The notes below the pieces were generated by a model. The model was not told where the DNA came from and searched no databases. It worked only from the letters and a program-made list of their open reading frames with translations. From Gemmataceae bacterium (GTDB lineage: Bacteria > Planctomycetota > Planctomycetia > Gemmatales > Gemmataceae): DNA of 5,967 nucleotides. A program made the translations under genes and the position numbers. How positions within the stretch are numbered: position 1 is the stretch's first letter; each line of letters starts with the position of its first letter. Positions 1-5,802 of the stretch are shown here, one piece after another. The DNA lies in NCBI GenBank assembly GCA_025056835.1, contig JANWVS010000150.1, positions 1 to 5,967 on the forward strand, written 5' to 3'.

Positions 1-1072
1 TCCAGAGGGGGCCGTAGCCCGAAACAACGCCGGAAGCCAGCGCTGCGCTGCCTATCTGGCAAAAGAGAAAGAGAAGAAGCCCCTCCCTGCCCTGCGGGGA
101 AAAGGCCAGCACCACGGTGCCGAATCCCCAGAACGCCAGCGCCAGCAGGATCAGCACGGGGCTGACGCCGAGCTTTTGCCCGGCAAGGCGCGGCTCGACC
201 ACCATGCCGATGACCTGTTGAATGGCGATGAGGCAGGCGGCCACGGCCACGCCGATCCCGGGATTATCGAATTGAATGAAGCTCAAAGCAATCGGCAACG
301 CCGTGGCCACGAGACTGCCGAGGTACGGAATGAAGTTGAGCAGGAAGATGAGGATGCCCCACATGACAGGGAAATCGACGCCGAAGGCCATGAGCACCAG
401 GTATGAGGCAACGCCCGTCATGGCGCTGACCGCGGTTTTAATCGCGATGTATTGGGAAATCGCCCGGTTGATGGCATCGATGATCGCCAGCAGGCGCGAG
501 CCGGTGTCGTCGCCCAAGGCCCGTCGAACCCGCGGCGCGAACGTCGCCTTTTCGGCGAGAAGGAAGATGAAGTAAATCAGCACAAGAAATGCTCCGGACG
601 CGGCGCTGATGAATGTCTCCGCCGCCCGGAGGGTGCGGGCGAAGTTGCTGGCGGCATCGCGCTGAAAGATCGGCAGTTCGCGAAGCATCGCGTCGAATTC
701 GTCTTGCTCCATCGGCAGGTACTCGATGCCGCGGGCCACCAAGGCGCGAAAACGAGCGTGGTAAGACGGCAAGGCGAGCGCTGCCCGTTCCAAGTTGCGG
801 CGCACCAGGCCCAACAGCGCGAACAAAGCGCCGACAACGAACAACACTAACGTGATCGACGCCAATCGGCGCGGCAGGCCGCGCTGCACCAGCCAGGCTT
901 GTGCCGGCAAGATCAAGTAGCCCAGGAACACGGCGATTAACAGCGGTTGCAAGATCGGCGCCAGCTCGCGCAACAAGGTGTAGGATGCCAACACCAAGAC
1001 GACGACGAGTGTCACCACCAGCAGTCGTGGCAACAACGCCGGCTGCGACCGGGACGACGTGGTTTCCGACAT
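1..1072 (-). CDS. AI-2E family transporter (PerM/YdiK-type permease), 3' end outside the window
   Basis: This is a polytopic inner-membrane protein. The family exports small molecules such as autoinducer-2 or acts as a Na+/H+ antiporter, and the substrate cannot be told here. The frame is open from an ATG at 1070-1072 to the left edge (357 codons seen, no stop). Hydrophobic segments lie near residues 15-33, 38-56, 70-90, 155-173, 212-230, 234-250, 252-268, 272-292 and 302-324. Family signatures are Q-Y-I-A-I-K-T (207-213), N-F-I-P-Y-L-G (246-252) and E-P-R-L-A-G (293-298) followed by L-G-V-S-P. The soluble stretch between about 91 and 150 is the family's usual large loop. A GGGAGG Shine-Dalgarno 8 nt upstream supports the start. 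After F-W-G-F (314-317) the sequence departs from the usual W-G-W-L-W-G...A-V-P ending; see findings. The family call is firm; integrity of the C-terminus is uncertain. Confidence 0.88.
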   Translation of the reverse strand, partial: MSETTSSRSQPALLPRLLVVTLVVVLVLASYTLLRELAPILQPLLIAVFLGYLILPAQAWLVQRGLPRRLASITLVLFVVGALFALLGLVRRNLERAALALPSYHARFRALVARGIEYLPMEQDEFDAMLRELPIFQRDAASNFARTLRAAETFISAASGAFLVLIYFIFLLAEKATFAPRVRRALGDDTGSRLLAIIDAINRAISQYIAIKTAVSAMTGVASYLVLMAFGVDFPVMWGILIFLLNFIPYLGSLVATALPIALSFIQFDNPGIGVAVAACLIAIQQVIGMVVEPRLAGQKLGVSPVLILLALAFWGFGTVVLAFSPQGREGLLLFLFCQIGSAALASGVVSGYGPLW

Positions 1073-1080
1073 GGCAGAGT

Positions 1081-1086
1081 CCTCCC
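1081..1086 (-). promoter_or_regulatory. Shine-Dalgarno of the AI-2E transporter gene
   Basis: GGGAGG on the minus strand, 8 nt before the ATG at 1072. It supports that start over any site further upstream. Confidence 0.7.
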
Positions 1087-1100
1087 ATCCTTCCATGCTT

Positions 1101-1110
1101 GTTGTACAAC
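1101..1110. promoter_or_regulatory. Perfect 10-bp palindrome in the divergent promoter region
   Basis: GTTGTACAAC lies in the 124-bp gap (1073-1196) between the divergent transporter and sugar isomerase genes, 28 bp upstream of the transporter start. A second, shorter palindrome, AACTAGTT, sits at 1144-1151. Palindromes in a divergent promoter region are candidate operators, but I see no convincing -35/-10 pair to position them against. A binding site is only a possibility. Confidence 0.25.
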
Positions 1111-1196
1111 CACGCCGCCAGCCGATCGTCTCGTCGTCTCATAAACTAGTTGTCGAATCCGCCAGTCGCCCTCTCTCCAAGCGCAACGAGGCAGCC

Positions 1197-2081
1197 ATGA
1201 GCAATCTGACGCGCCGGGGCTTCTTGAGTGCCGGCACCGCCGCGGCCGGCAGCTTCCTGGCGGAGCAAGCCGCCGGGGGGCAGGCTCCGAACCGAACCGG
1301 CGAGGGGCCGCGTTTCAAGCTCGGCATCGTCACTTACAACATTGCCGCCACCTGGGACGTGCCGACAATCCTGCGCATTTGCCGCGCTGTGGGTTTGGCG
1401 GCCGTCGAGCTGCGGACCACTCACCGCCATGGCGTCGAACCGAACCTCAGCCCCGCAGCCCGTAAGGAGGTGCGGCAGCGCTTCGCCGATGCCGGCATCG
1501 AGTTGTGGGGCTGCGGCACCGTCTGCGAGTTTCATTCGCCCGACAAGGCCGTGGTCCGCCGCAACATCGAAGTCTGCCGACAATTCTGCCAACTCGTCCA
1601 CGACATCGGCGGCAAGGGAGTCAAGGTCCGGCCCAACGACTTGCCTCCCGGCATTCCCGTCGAACGCACACTCGAACAAATCGGCACGGCCCTGCGCGAA
1701 TGCGGCCGCGCCGCCCACGACAACAATGTCGAAATCTGGGTTGAGGTCCACGGCCGGGGCACGGCGCATCCCCCCCACTGCGCCGCCATCATGCGCCATG
1801 CCGACCATCCGCGCGTCGGCCTGACCTGGAATTCGAACAACACGGATGTCGTCAACGGTTCCGTCGCCGAGTATTTCAAACTCCTGCGGCCGTGGATTAA
1901 GTCGTGCCACATCAACGAACTCTATAGCGGCTATCCCTACCGCGAACTGTTCCGCTTGCTGCGTGAAACCAACTACGACCGCGTGACCCTGGCGGAAATC
2001 CCGGGGATGCCCGACGAGGCCAGCGGCGAGCGCCTGTTGCGCTACTACAAAGGCTACTGGACCGAATTGAACCGTCCGTGA
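1197..2081 (+). CDS. Tat-exported sugar phosphate isomerase/epimerase (xylose isomerase-like TIM barrel)
   Basis: A 294-aa protein. Residues 1-30 form a twin-arginine signal: T-R-R-G-F-L at 5-10, then an Ala/Gly-rich hydrophobic stretch. The mature part is an AP-endonuclease-2-type TIM barrel, the fold of sugar isomerases and epimerases that use a divalent metal. Likely metal and active-site residues are E71 (V-E-L-R), E183 and H185 (W-V-E-V-H), H238 with N240/E241 (C-H-I-N-E-L), and E267 (L-A-E-I-P-G). The strand that usually reads L-D-T-G-H is here T-W-N-S-N-N-T-D (210-217), so the usual Asp is Asn. The exact substrate is unknown. The ATG at 1197 was chosen because the Tat motif follows at once and GAGG (1188-1191) stands 5 nt upstream; the open frame runs back to 1059 without resemblance to anything. 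It probably shares a transcript with the oxidase 56 nt downstream. Confidence 0.88.
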   Translation: MSNLTRRGFLSAGTAAAGSFLAEQAAGGQAPNRTGEGPRFKLGIVTYNIAATWDVPTILRICRAVGLAAVELRTTHRHGVEPNLSPAARKEVRQRFADAGIELWGCGTVCEFHSPDKAVVRRNIEVCRQFCQLVHDIGGKGVKVRPNDLPPGIPVERTLEQIGTALRECGRAAHDNNVEIWVEVHGRGTAHPPHCAAIMRHADHPRVGLTWNSNNTDVVNGSVAEYFKLLRPWIKSCHINELYSGYPYRELFRLLRETNYDRVTLAEIPGMPDEASGERLLRYYKGYWTELNRP

Positions 2082-2137
2082 CCTGCCTTGGGCCGCGCGC
2101 AGGGTCGTGCGGACCTTTGCACAAGACCTGTTCCGAC

Positions 2138-3340
2138 ATGCTGTGTTACGATGTCGCCATCATCGGCGGCGGTCTGGTTGGGCTGGCGACGGCCCTCGCT
2201 CTCGCCAACCGGCGCCGACGCAAGTTGATCGTCCTCGAAGCCGAAGCCGACGTAGCGCAGCACCAAAGCGGCCACAATAGCGGTGTTATTCACTCCGGTT
2301 TGTATTACAAGCCCGGCTCGCACAAAGCCCGCAATTGCACAGCGGGCCGCGAGGCCCTGTATCGCTTCTGCGCGGAACACGGCATTGCCCACGAGCGCTG
2401 CGGCAAGATCGTTGTGGCGGTCGATCCGGCGGAGCTGCCGGCGCTGGACGAACTGGAGCGGCGCGGCCGGGCCAATGGGCTTTCGCGTCTGCGCCGCCTC
2501 TCGGCCGCCGAGCTGCGCGACCATGAACCGCACGTCGCCGGGATCGCCGGCCTGTATGTGCCCGAGACCGGCATCGTCGATTACCGCGCCGTGGCCCGCA
2601 AGTACGCCGAGCTGGTCCAGGCCAACGGCGGAGAAATCCGCCTGAAGGCGCGCGTAACCAATGTCTGCCGCCGCTCCAACGAGTTGATCGTCCAGACCGC
2701 CGCCGGCGATGTTCACACGGCTCATCTCATCAACTGCGGCGGTCTCTACGCCGATCGGCTCGCCCGGTTGTGCGGCCTGAATCCGGGCGTGCAGATCATT
2801 CCGTTCCGCGGCGAGTTTTATGAACTGGTCCCGCAGCGCCGCCACCTCGTCCGCAACCTGATCTATCCTGTGCCTGATCCGCGCTTCCCCTTCCTGGGCG
2901 TGCATTTTACGCGGACGATCCACGGCACGGTCGAAGCCGGGCCGAATGCCGTCCTCGCCTTTCGCCGCGAAGGCTACCATCGCTGGCAGGTGTCGGTAAG
3001 CGATGTGCTCGGCTACCTCGCCTTCCGCGGCTTCTGGAAGCTGGCGATCCGCCACTGGCGCACCGGCCTGAGCGAATTGTATCGGTCCTTTTCCAAGCGA
3101 GCGTTTCATCGGGCCTTAACGCGCTTGGTGCCGGAGCTGCGCTGCGACGACATCCGACCCTACGGCGCCGGGGTTCGTGCCCAGGCCGTCGACGCCAGCG
3201 GCGCCTTGGTCGACGACTTCCGTTTTGTCGCGGCGGAGCGGATGATCCATGTACTCAACGCCCCTTCGCCCGCGGCCACGGCCTCCTTGAGTATCGGCAC
3301 CGCGATTGCCGATATGGCGGAGCAAAAGCTCGGATTGTGA
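2138..3340 (+). CDS. lhgO: L-2-hydroxyglutarate oxidase/dehydrogenase (FAD-dependent, DAO superfamily)
   Basis: A 400-aa flavoenzyme that oxidises L-2-hydroxyglutarate to 2-oxoglutarate, passing electrons to oxygen or the quinone pool. It begins with Y-D-V-A-I-I-G-G-G-L-V-G (4-15), the FAD Rossmann motif, followed by the acidic V-L-E (32-34) that binds the ribose. Further family marks are Q-S-G-H-N-S-G-V-I-H-S-G (43-54), V-P-E-T-G-I-V-D-Y (141-149), F-R-G-E-F-Y-E-L (223-230), the L-G-V-H-F-T-R stretch (253-259), E-A-G-P-N-A-V (266-272), G-V-R-A-Q (345-349) and N-A-P-S-P-A-A-T-A-S-L (374-384). Length matches the family. The ATG at 2138 puts the FAD motif at the usual distance; a GTG at 2078 overlapping the previous stop (GTGA) would add 20 residues unlike the family. 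No strong Shine-Dalgarno is visible. It ends 66 bp from the convergent zinc-finger gene. Confidence 0.92.
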   Translation: MLCYDVAIIGGGLVGLATALALANRRRRKLIVLEAEADVAQHQSGHNSGVIHSGLYYKPGSHKARNCTAGREALYRFCAEHGIAHERCGKIVVAVDPAELPALDELERRGRANGLSRLRRLSAAELRDHEPHVAGIAGLYVPETGIVDYRAVARKYAELVQANGGEIRLKARVTNVCRRSNELIVQTAAGDVHTAHLINCGGLYADRLARLCGLNPGVQIIPFRGEFYELVPQRRHLVRNLIYPVPDPRFPFLGVHFTRTIHGTVEAGPNAVLAFRREGYHRWQVSVSDVLGYLAFRGFWKLAIRHWRTGLSELYRSFSKRAFHRALTRLVPELRCDDIRPYGAGVRAQAVDASGALVDDFRFVAAERMIHVLNAPSPAATASLSIGTAIADMAEQKLGL

Positions 3341-3406
3341 GTCGGCAACAACCGAAGGAAGCCCAGCTGGACTGCGAGGGCTGGAGAGCCGCGCTGCCGG
3401 CCGCCG

Positions 3407-3820
3407 CTAGCCGCGCCGCTGGAACCAGCCGACGAGCATGATGAGCACGAACAAGACCGCGACGATGCCCATGACAACCAAGCCGAAGACCGACGAGCGG
3501 CTGCATTCCATACAAAGCCCGTTGCGGCCGGTGTGCTCGGGGCAATAACGTCGTTCGCAGTGAAGGCAGACGCTCCGAGCAATAGCTTGGCAGCAGTAGC
3601 AGGCGGGCGGCGTATAACCCTCGGCGGGTCGTGGCCGCCACCAACCGAATGCTCGGACCGTCGGCCGTCGAGCGGTGGTGACGCGGTCGGCAGGGGGATC
3701 ACCGGCCGCAAAGGCGCCGTCGCACAGCTCACAAATGCCGTCGCCGTGGGCGGAACAGTACAGGGCGCCGCAATGGTAGCAGCGACCAACGGCTTCGGCG
3801 CCGCAGCGGTGACAGGCCAT
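3407..3820 (-). CDS. Small membrane protein with two tandem AN1/B-box-like zinc fingers
   Basis: A 137-aa protein of unknown function. It holds two copies of an eight-ligand zinc motif: C3, C6, C14, C17, C22, H25, C30, C33 and C74, C77, C85, C88, C93, H96, C103, C106. The first six ligands are exactly 71 residues apart in the two copies. The pattern C-x2-C-x7-C-x2-C-x4-C-x2-H-x4/6-C-x2-C resembles AN1 and B-box fingers, each probably binding two Zn2+. A hydrophobic helix at about 111-132 followed by Q-R-R-G suggests a C-terminal membrane anchor with the fingers on the cytoplasmic side. The linker (36-70) is Pro/Arg-rich. I chose the ATG at 3820 because GAGG stands 7 nt upstream and C3 follows at once; a TTG at 3847 would add nine residues. 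It is the last gene of the minus-strand series, 43 nt after the flavin reductase stop. Confidence 0.75.
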   Translation of the reverse strand: MACHRCGAEAVGRCYHCGALYCSAHGDGICELCDGAFAAGDPPADRVTTARRPTVRAFGWWRPRPAEGYTPPACYCCQAIARSVCLHCERRYCPEHTGRNGLCMECSRSSVFGLVVMGIVAVLFVLIMLVGWFQRRG

Positions 3821-3827
3821 GGCGCAA

Positions 3828-3831
3828 CCTC
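3828..3831 (-). promoter_or_regulatory. Shine-Dalgarno that sets the zinc-finger gene start
   Basis: GAGG (within ACGAGG) on the minus strand, 7 nt before the ATG at 3820. It favours this start over the TTG at 3847. Confidence 0.5.
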
Positions 3832-3863
3832 GTTGGCACTGAGACAAATGCCCCAGGGGCGAA

Positions 3864-4349
3864 TCAGTAGTGCATGCCGTTCTTGCGCACGTGAATCATC
3901 GGCTGGCCGTCGCCGATCAAGTCGCCCGCTTCCAGGTCGGCGATGACCAAGTCGTGGTCGCCGGCCGGCACGCGCTGCACGACACGGCAGTCGAGGAAAG
4001 CCAGCGCCTCGGCCAGAACGGGAGCGCCATCGTCGCGCTCGCGCAGGTTGACACCGTGAAAAGCATCGTCGGCCAGGGCGAATCCCTTGCCGAAATGAGC
4101 CACCATGTCGGTCTGCGAAGCTTCGAGAATGTTGAGCGTGAAGCGGTCGCCGAGCGACAGCCAGGCCGCCACGGGCCGTTGCGGTTTGACGGCCAGAGTC
4201 AAGCGGGGCGGCTGAAACGAACATTGTTGCACCCAGCTGGCCAGCATCCCCGTCGCGGCCGATCCACGGCGGGCCGTGACCACAAAAATGCCGCTGGGAA
4301 TGCGTCCCAGGGCCGCGGCAAGGCGGTGCTCGGCATCGCCGGCTTTCAT
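3864..4349 (-). CDS. Flavin reductase-like FMN-binding protein
   Basis: A 161-aa single-domain protein of the flavin reductase/flavoredoxin family, split-barrel fold, usually a dimer binding FMN. Recognisable parts are G-I-F-V-V-T-A (20-26), T-G-M-L-A-S-W-V-Q-Q-C-S-F-Q-P-P (33-48), which resembles the C-terminal flavin reductase domain of flavodiiron proteins, F-T-L-N-I-L (70-75), and G-D-H-D-L-V-I-A-D-L (130-139). Such proteins reduce flavin with NAD(P)H or pass electrons between flavin and a partner; the partner is not visible. The ATG at 4349 begins only 4 nt after the UGA stop of the redoxin gene, so translation is probably coupled. Upstream codons in this frame lie inside the redoxin gene and are not homologous. 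It ends in UGA, showing that UGA works as a stop here. Confidence 0.87.
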   Translation of the reverse strand: MKAGDAEHRLAAALGRIPSGIFVVTARRGSAATGMLASWVQQCSFQPPRLTLAVKPQRPVAAWLSLGDRFTLNILEASQTDMVAHFGKGFALADDAFHGVNLRERDDGAPVLAEALAFLDCRVVQRVPAGDHDLVIADLEAGDLIGDGQPMIHVRKNGMHY

Positions 4350-4353
4350 GGCA

Positions 4354-4863
4354 TCATTTCTCGCGCAATAACTCGACCACCAGCTTCTCGACTTCTTCGT
4401 GCTTGATGGCCCCCTCGAACTTCGTCCACTTTCCTTGCCGACTAAACACAAACTGGCATGGCGGCGCTACGAAGTGCAGCCGTTCCGACCAAAACTCGAA
4501 CGGTTCGTCCAGCAGCAGATTCGTGAACGTCGCTCGTTGTGCCTTCAAAAATTTCAGCACCCGATCCTTGGCCCCGGGGTCTTCCTTGAGGTCGTCGAGA
4601 GCCACCGACACGACGACCAGCCCGTCTTTGGCATACTTGTGGTGCATCTCGACCAGATGCGGGAAGGCCTTCTTGCACGGCAGTCAAAACTCTCCCCAGA
4701 AATCGACCAGCACCACCTTGCCGCGCTGGCGAAGGACTGCTTCCTTGAGGGCCTCGTACTTGACGACGTCGAGCTTCACCTCGTCGGCCGGTTGAACCTG
4801 GCCGGGCGTTGCGATCGTCAGCAAGCCACACGACACCAGCGCTGCCGTCAGCATCCTGCGCAT
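4354..4863 (-). CDS. Secreted TlpA/thioredoxin-like redoxin with in-frame UGA, probable selenoprotein (U-L-P-C)
   Basis: A 169-aa redoxin when the UGA at codon 60 is read through. Residues 1 to about 26 look like a Sec signal peptide (M-R-R, hydrophobic 4-19). The thioredoxin fold follows: K-V-V-L-V-D-F-W-G-E-F (49-59), the active site U60-L-P-C63, then K-K-A-F-P-H-L-V (64-71), L-V-V-V-S-V-A-L-D-D (82-91), F-T-N-L-L-L-D-E (113-120), the cis-Pro region V-A-P-P-C (132-136) and F-V-F-S-R-Q-G-K-W (138-146). Related redoxins have Cys where the UGA stands. Both halves are in one frame, there is no indel, and homology is continuous across the codon. Selenocysteine at the nucleophilic position is therefore the best reading; a hairpin downstream fits a bacterial SECIS. 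Alternatives are a nonsense mutation or a base-call error. The ATG at 4863 has AGGAG 8 nt upstream. Its true stop is another UGA (4354-4356), 4 nt before the flavin reductase gene. A start at 4647 would lack the active site. Likely role: periplasmic thiol-disulfide exchange or peroxide reduction. Confidence 0.75.
4644..4660 (-). promoter_or_regulatory. Candidate bacterial SECIS hairpin
   Basis: On the minus strand the sequence reads GCATCT GGTCG AGATGC: a perfect 6-bp stem closing a 5-nt loop that starts GG-U. The stem begins 24 nt and the loop 30 nt after the UGA at 4684-4686. The published bacterial SECIS model asks for an apical loop of 3-14 nt, a stem of 4-16 bp, a G in the first two loop positions, and 16-37 nt from UGA to loop; all are met. 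The loop GGUCG is close to GGUCU of the E. coli fdhF SECIS, as I recall it. Lower pairing is weak (CTT with AAG across an uneven internal loop). SelB binding is inferred, not shown. Confidence 0.6.
4684..4686 (-). other. In-frame UGA codon, predicted selenocysteine 60
   Basis: TGA between the codons for F59 (TTT) and L61 (CTG). It replaces the first Cys of the C-x-P-C motif; TGT or TGC would differ by one base. The resolving partner C63 is present. Confidence 0.65.
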
Positions 4864-4871
4864 GATTCGCT

Positions 4872-4876
4872 CTCCT
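4872..4876 (-). promoter_or_regulatory. Shine-Dalgarno of the redoxin gene
   Basis: AGGAG on the minus strand, 8 nt before the ATG at 4863. It is among the best ribosome sites in the window and argues that the 59 codons before the UGA are translated. Confidence 0.7.
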
Positions 4877-5008
4877 GGTCAAAGCTCCCATCGCCATCGT
4901 AGCGAATGCCGTCGTTCCGGCCAAGGCGCATCCGCCTCAACCCGACCGCCCGCCAGGGACGTTCGATGGTCGCGCCAAGCGTTATTTTTTCGAACACGCC
5001 AGGCCGGT

Positions 5009-5746
5009 TTACGAGGGATGCAAAAGGTCGTCTGATTCAAGGGAACAGCCCTGCTTACCGGCGGTAATACGATATAACGTCCCCTTCCAGCGCCGGCCAC
5101 CCGGTTCGCCGGCCCGGACAAACTTCGCTTCAAACGTCAAGCCGCAGTCGCTCAGCGCGTCGCGGATGCATTTGGCTGGAATGCGATCATGGTCGGTCAG
5201 CAAACAAAGGCCGCCCGGCGCCAGCGCTTGCCGAATCAGCCGCACCAGGGGTTCGACATTGCGGCGCTCGTAGATCAAATCGGAACCGAGAATGACGGGG
5301 TATTGGACGTTCGCCGGCGGATGCCGCCAGTCCAGGGGCATTGTCTCAAACTCGGTAAAGCCATTGAGCCGGGCGTTGTCGGCGGCAAACTTCAACGCGC
5401 ACAGATCATAGTCGCTGAACGTGACCCGCAATCCGCGCGCGAGGGCGACGATGCCGACCAGACCCAAGCCGCAGCCTAGTTCAAGAGCTTCGAGACCCAA
5501 AGGCCACGGTTCCTTGGCCACGACCTTCGCCAGCATCCGCGCCGCGGGCCACAGATCAGCCCAGTACGGCAGGTATTCGTCGAGCCGAAACGCGGATTCG
5601 ACGGGCGGCAGGTCAAGCAACTTGTCGGTTTCGCTCGGCCGCTGGATGACAAAGGCCTGACCCTCGACGTAGACCGTCTCGCGGACGATCGGTCCAAGCC
5701 GCGGCAGGATCAATTCCGGAGGCGGGGCAGGGGTGTCGCTCCACAT
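5009..5746 (-). CDS. Class I SAM-dependent methyltransferase, METTL21/ETFB-lysine-methyltransferase-like
   Basis: A 245-aa protein with a Rossmann-type methyltransferase core. The SAM-binding motif I is L-E-L-G-C-G-L-G-L-V-G (88-98), the acidic motif is F-S-D-Y-D (110-114), and the later motifs are L-D-W (138-140) and S-D-L-I-Y (155-159), the D-x-x-Y signature of the family-16 protein-lysine methyltransferases. Y-L-P-Y-W-A-D-L-W-P (59-67 region) just before motif I is the typical W-x-x-x-W-P element of ETFB-KMT and METTL21 relatives. This suggests methylation of a protein lysine, but the substrate cannot be read from the sequence. I chose the ATG at 5746; a TTG two codons upstream is possible, and neither has a clear Shine-Dalgarno. 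It lies 56 nt after xylose isomerase and 145 nt before the redoxin, on the same strand. The last 15 or so residues look like an unstructured tail. Confidence 0.85.
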   Translation of the reverse strand: MWSDTPAPPPELILPRLGPIVRETVYVEGQAFVIQRPSETDKLLDLPPVESAFRLDEYLPYWADLWPAARMLAKVVAKEPWPLGLEALELGCGLGLVGIVALARGLRVTFSDYDLCALKFAADNARLNGFTEFETMPLDWRHPPANVQYPVILGSDLIYERRNVEPLVRLIRQALAPGGLCLLTDHDRIPAKCIRDALSDCGLTFEAKFVRAGEPGGRRWKGTLYRITAGKQGCSLESDDLLHPS

Positions 5747-5802
5747 GAGCAAGCAAGGGGCCGCAGCCTGTTTCCGCCCAAAAGCTGCGTTCCCGTTTCA
5801 TC

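Noticed and set aside
438..1142. 234-codon minus-strand open frame over the transporter
   Set aside because: It is an Arg/Gly/Pro-rich shadow of the real frame, which has membrane segments and family motifs.
2078..2137. GTG start for LhgO overlapping the previous stop (GTGA)
   Set aside because: It would add 20 residues not typical of the family before the FAD motif; the ATG at 2138 fits better, though coupling is possible.
2054..3109. 351-codon antisense open frame over LhgO
   Set aside because: A shadow of a GC-rich gene; no domain recognisable, while the plus strand gives a full LhgO.
3341..3406. Terminator between the convergent LhgO and zinc-finger genes
   Set aside because: AGCCC/GGGCT and CCAGC/GCTGG can pair, but loops are long and no T-run follows on either strand.
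3160..4224. 354-codon minus-strand open frame spanning the zinc-finger and flavin reductase genes
   Set aside because: It is low-complexity (Arg, Ala, Ser, Pro) and covers parts of three genes in other frames.
4354..4647. A 97-codon gene starting at the ATG at 4647
   Set aside because: It would begin in the middle of the thioredoxin fold, just after the active site, with no Shine-Dalgarno. Homology continues upstream through the UGA in the same frame.
4663..4672. Palindrome GAAGGCCTTC between the UGA and the candidate SECIS
   Set aside because: It has no loop, so as a hairpin it would be poor; it does not fit the SECIS pattern.
4354..4863. Frameshifted pseudogene as explanation for the split redoxin
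   Set aside because: Both sides of the UGA are in one frame with no indel, and no other stop or decay is visible. A single-base nonsense change remains possible but not a frameshift.
4864..5008. Promoter or terminator around the T-run at 4985-4990 between the methyltransferase and redoxin genes
   Set aside because: No stem precedes the T-run, and I cannot find a credible -35/-10 pair. The 145-bp gap holds nothing else I can name apart from the Shine-Dalgarno.
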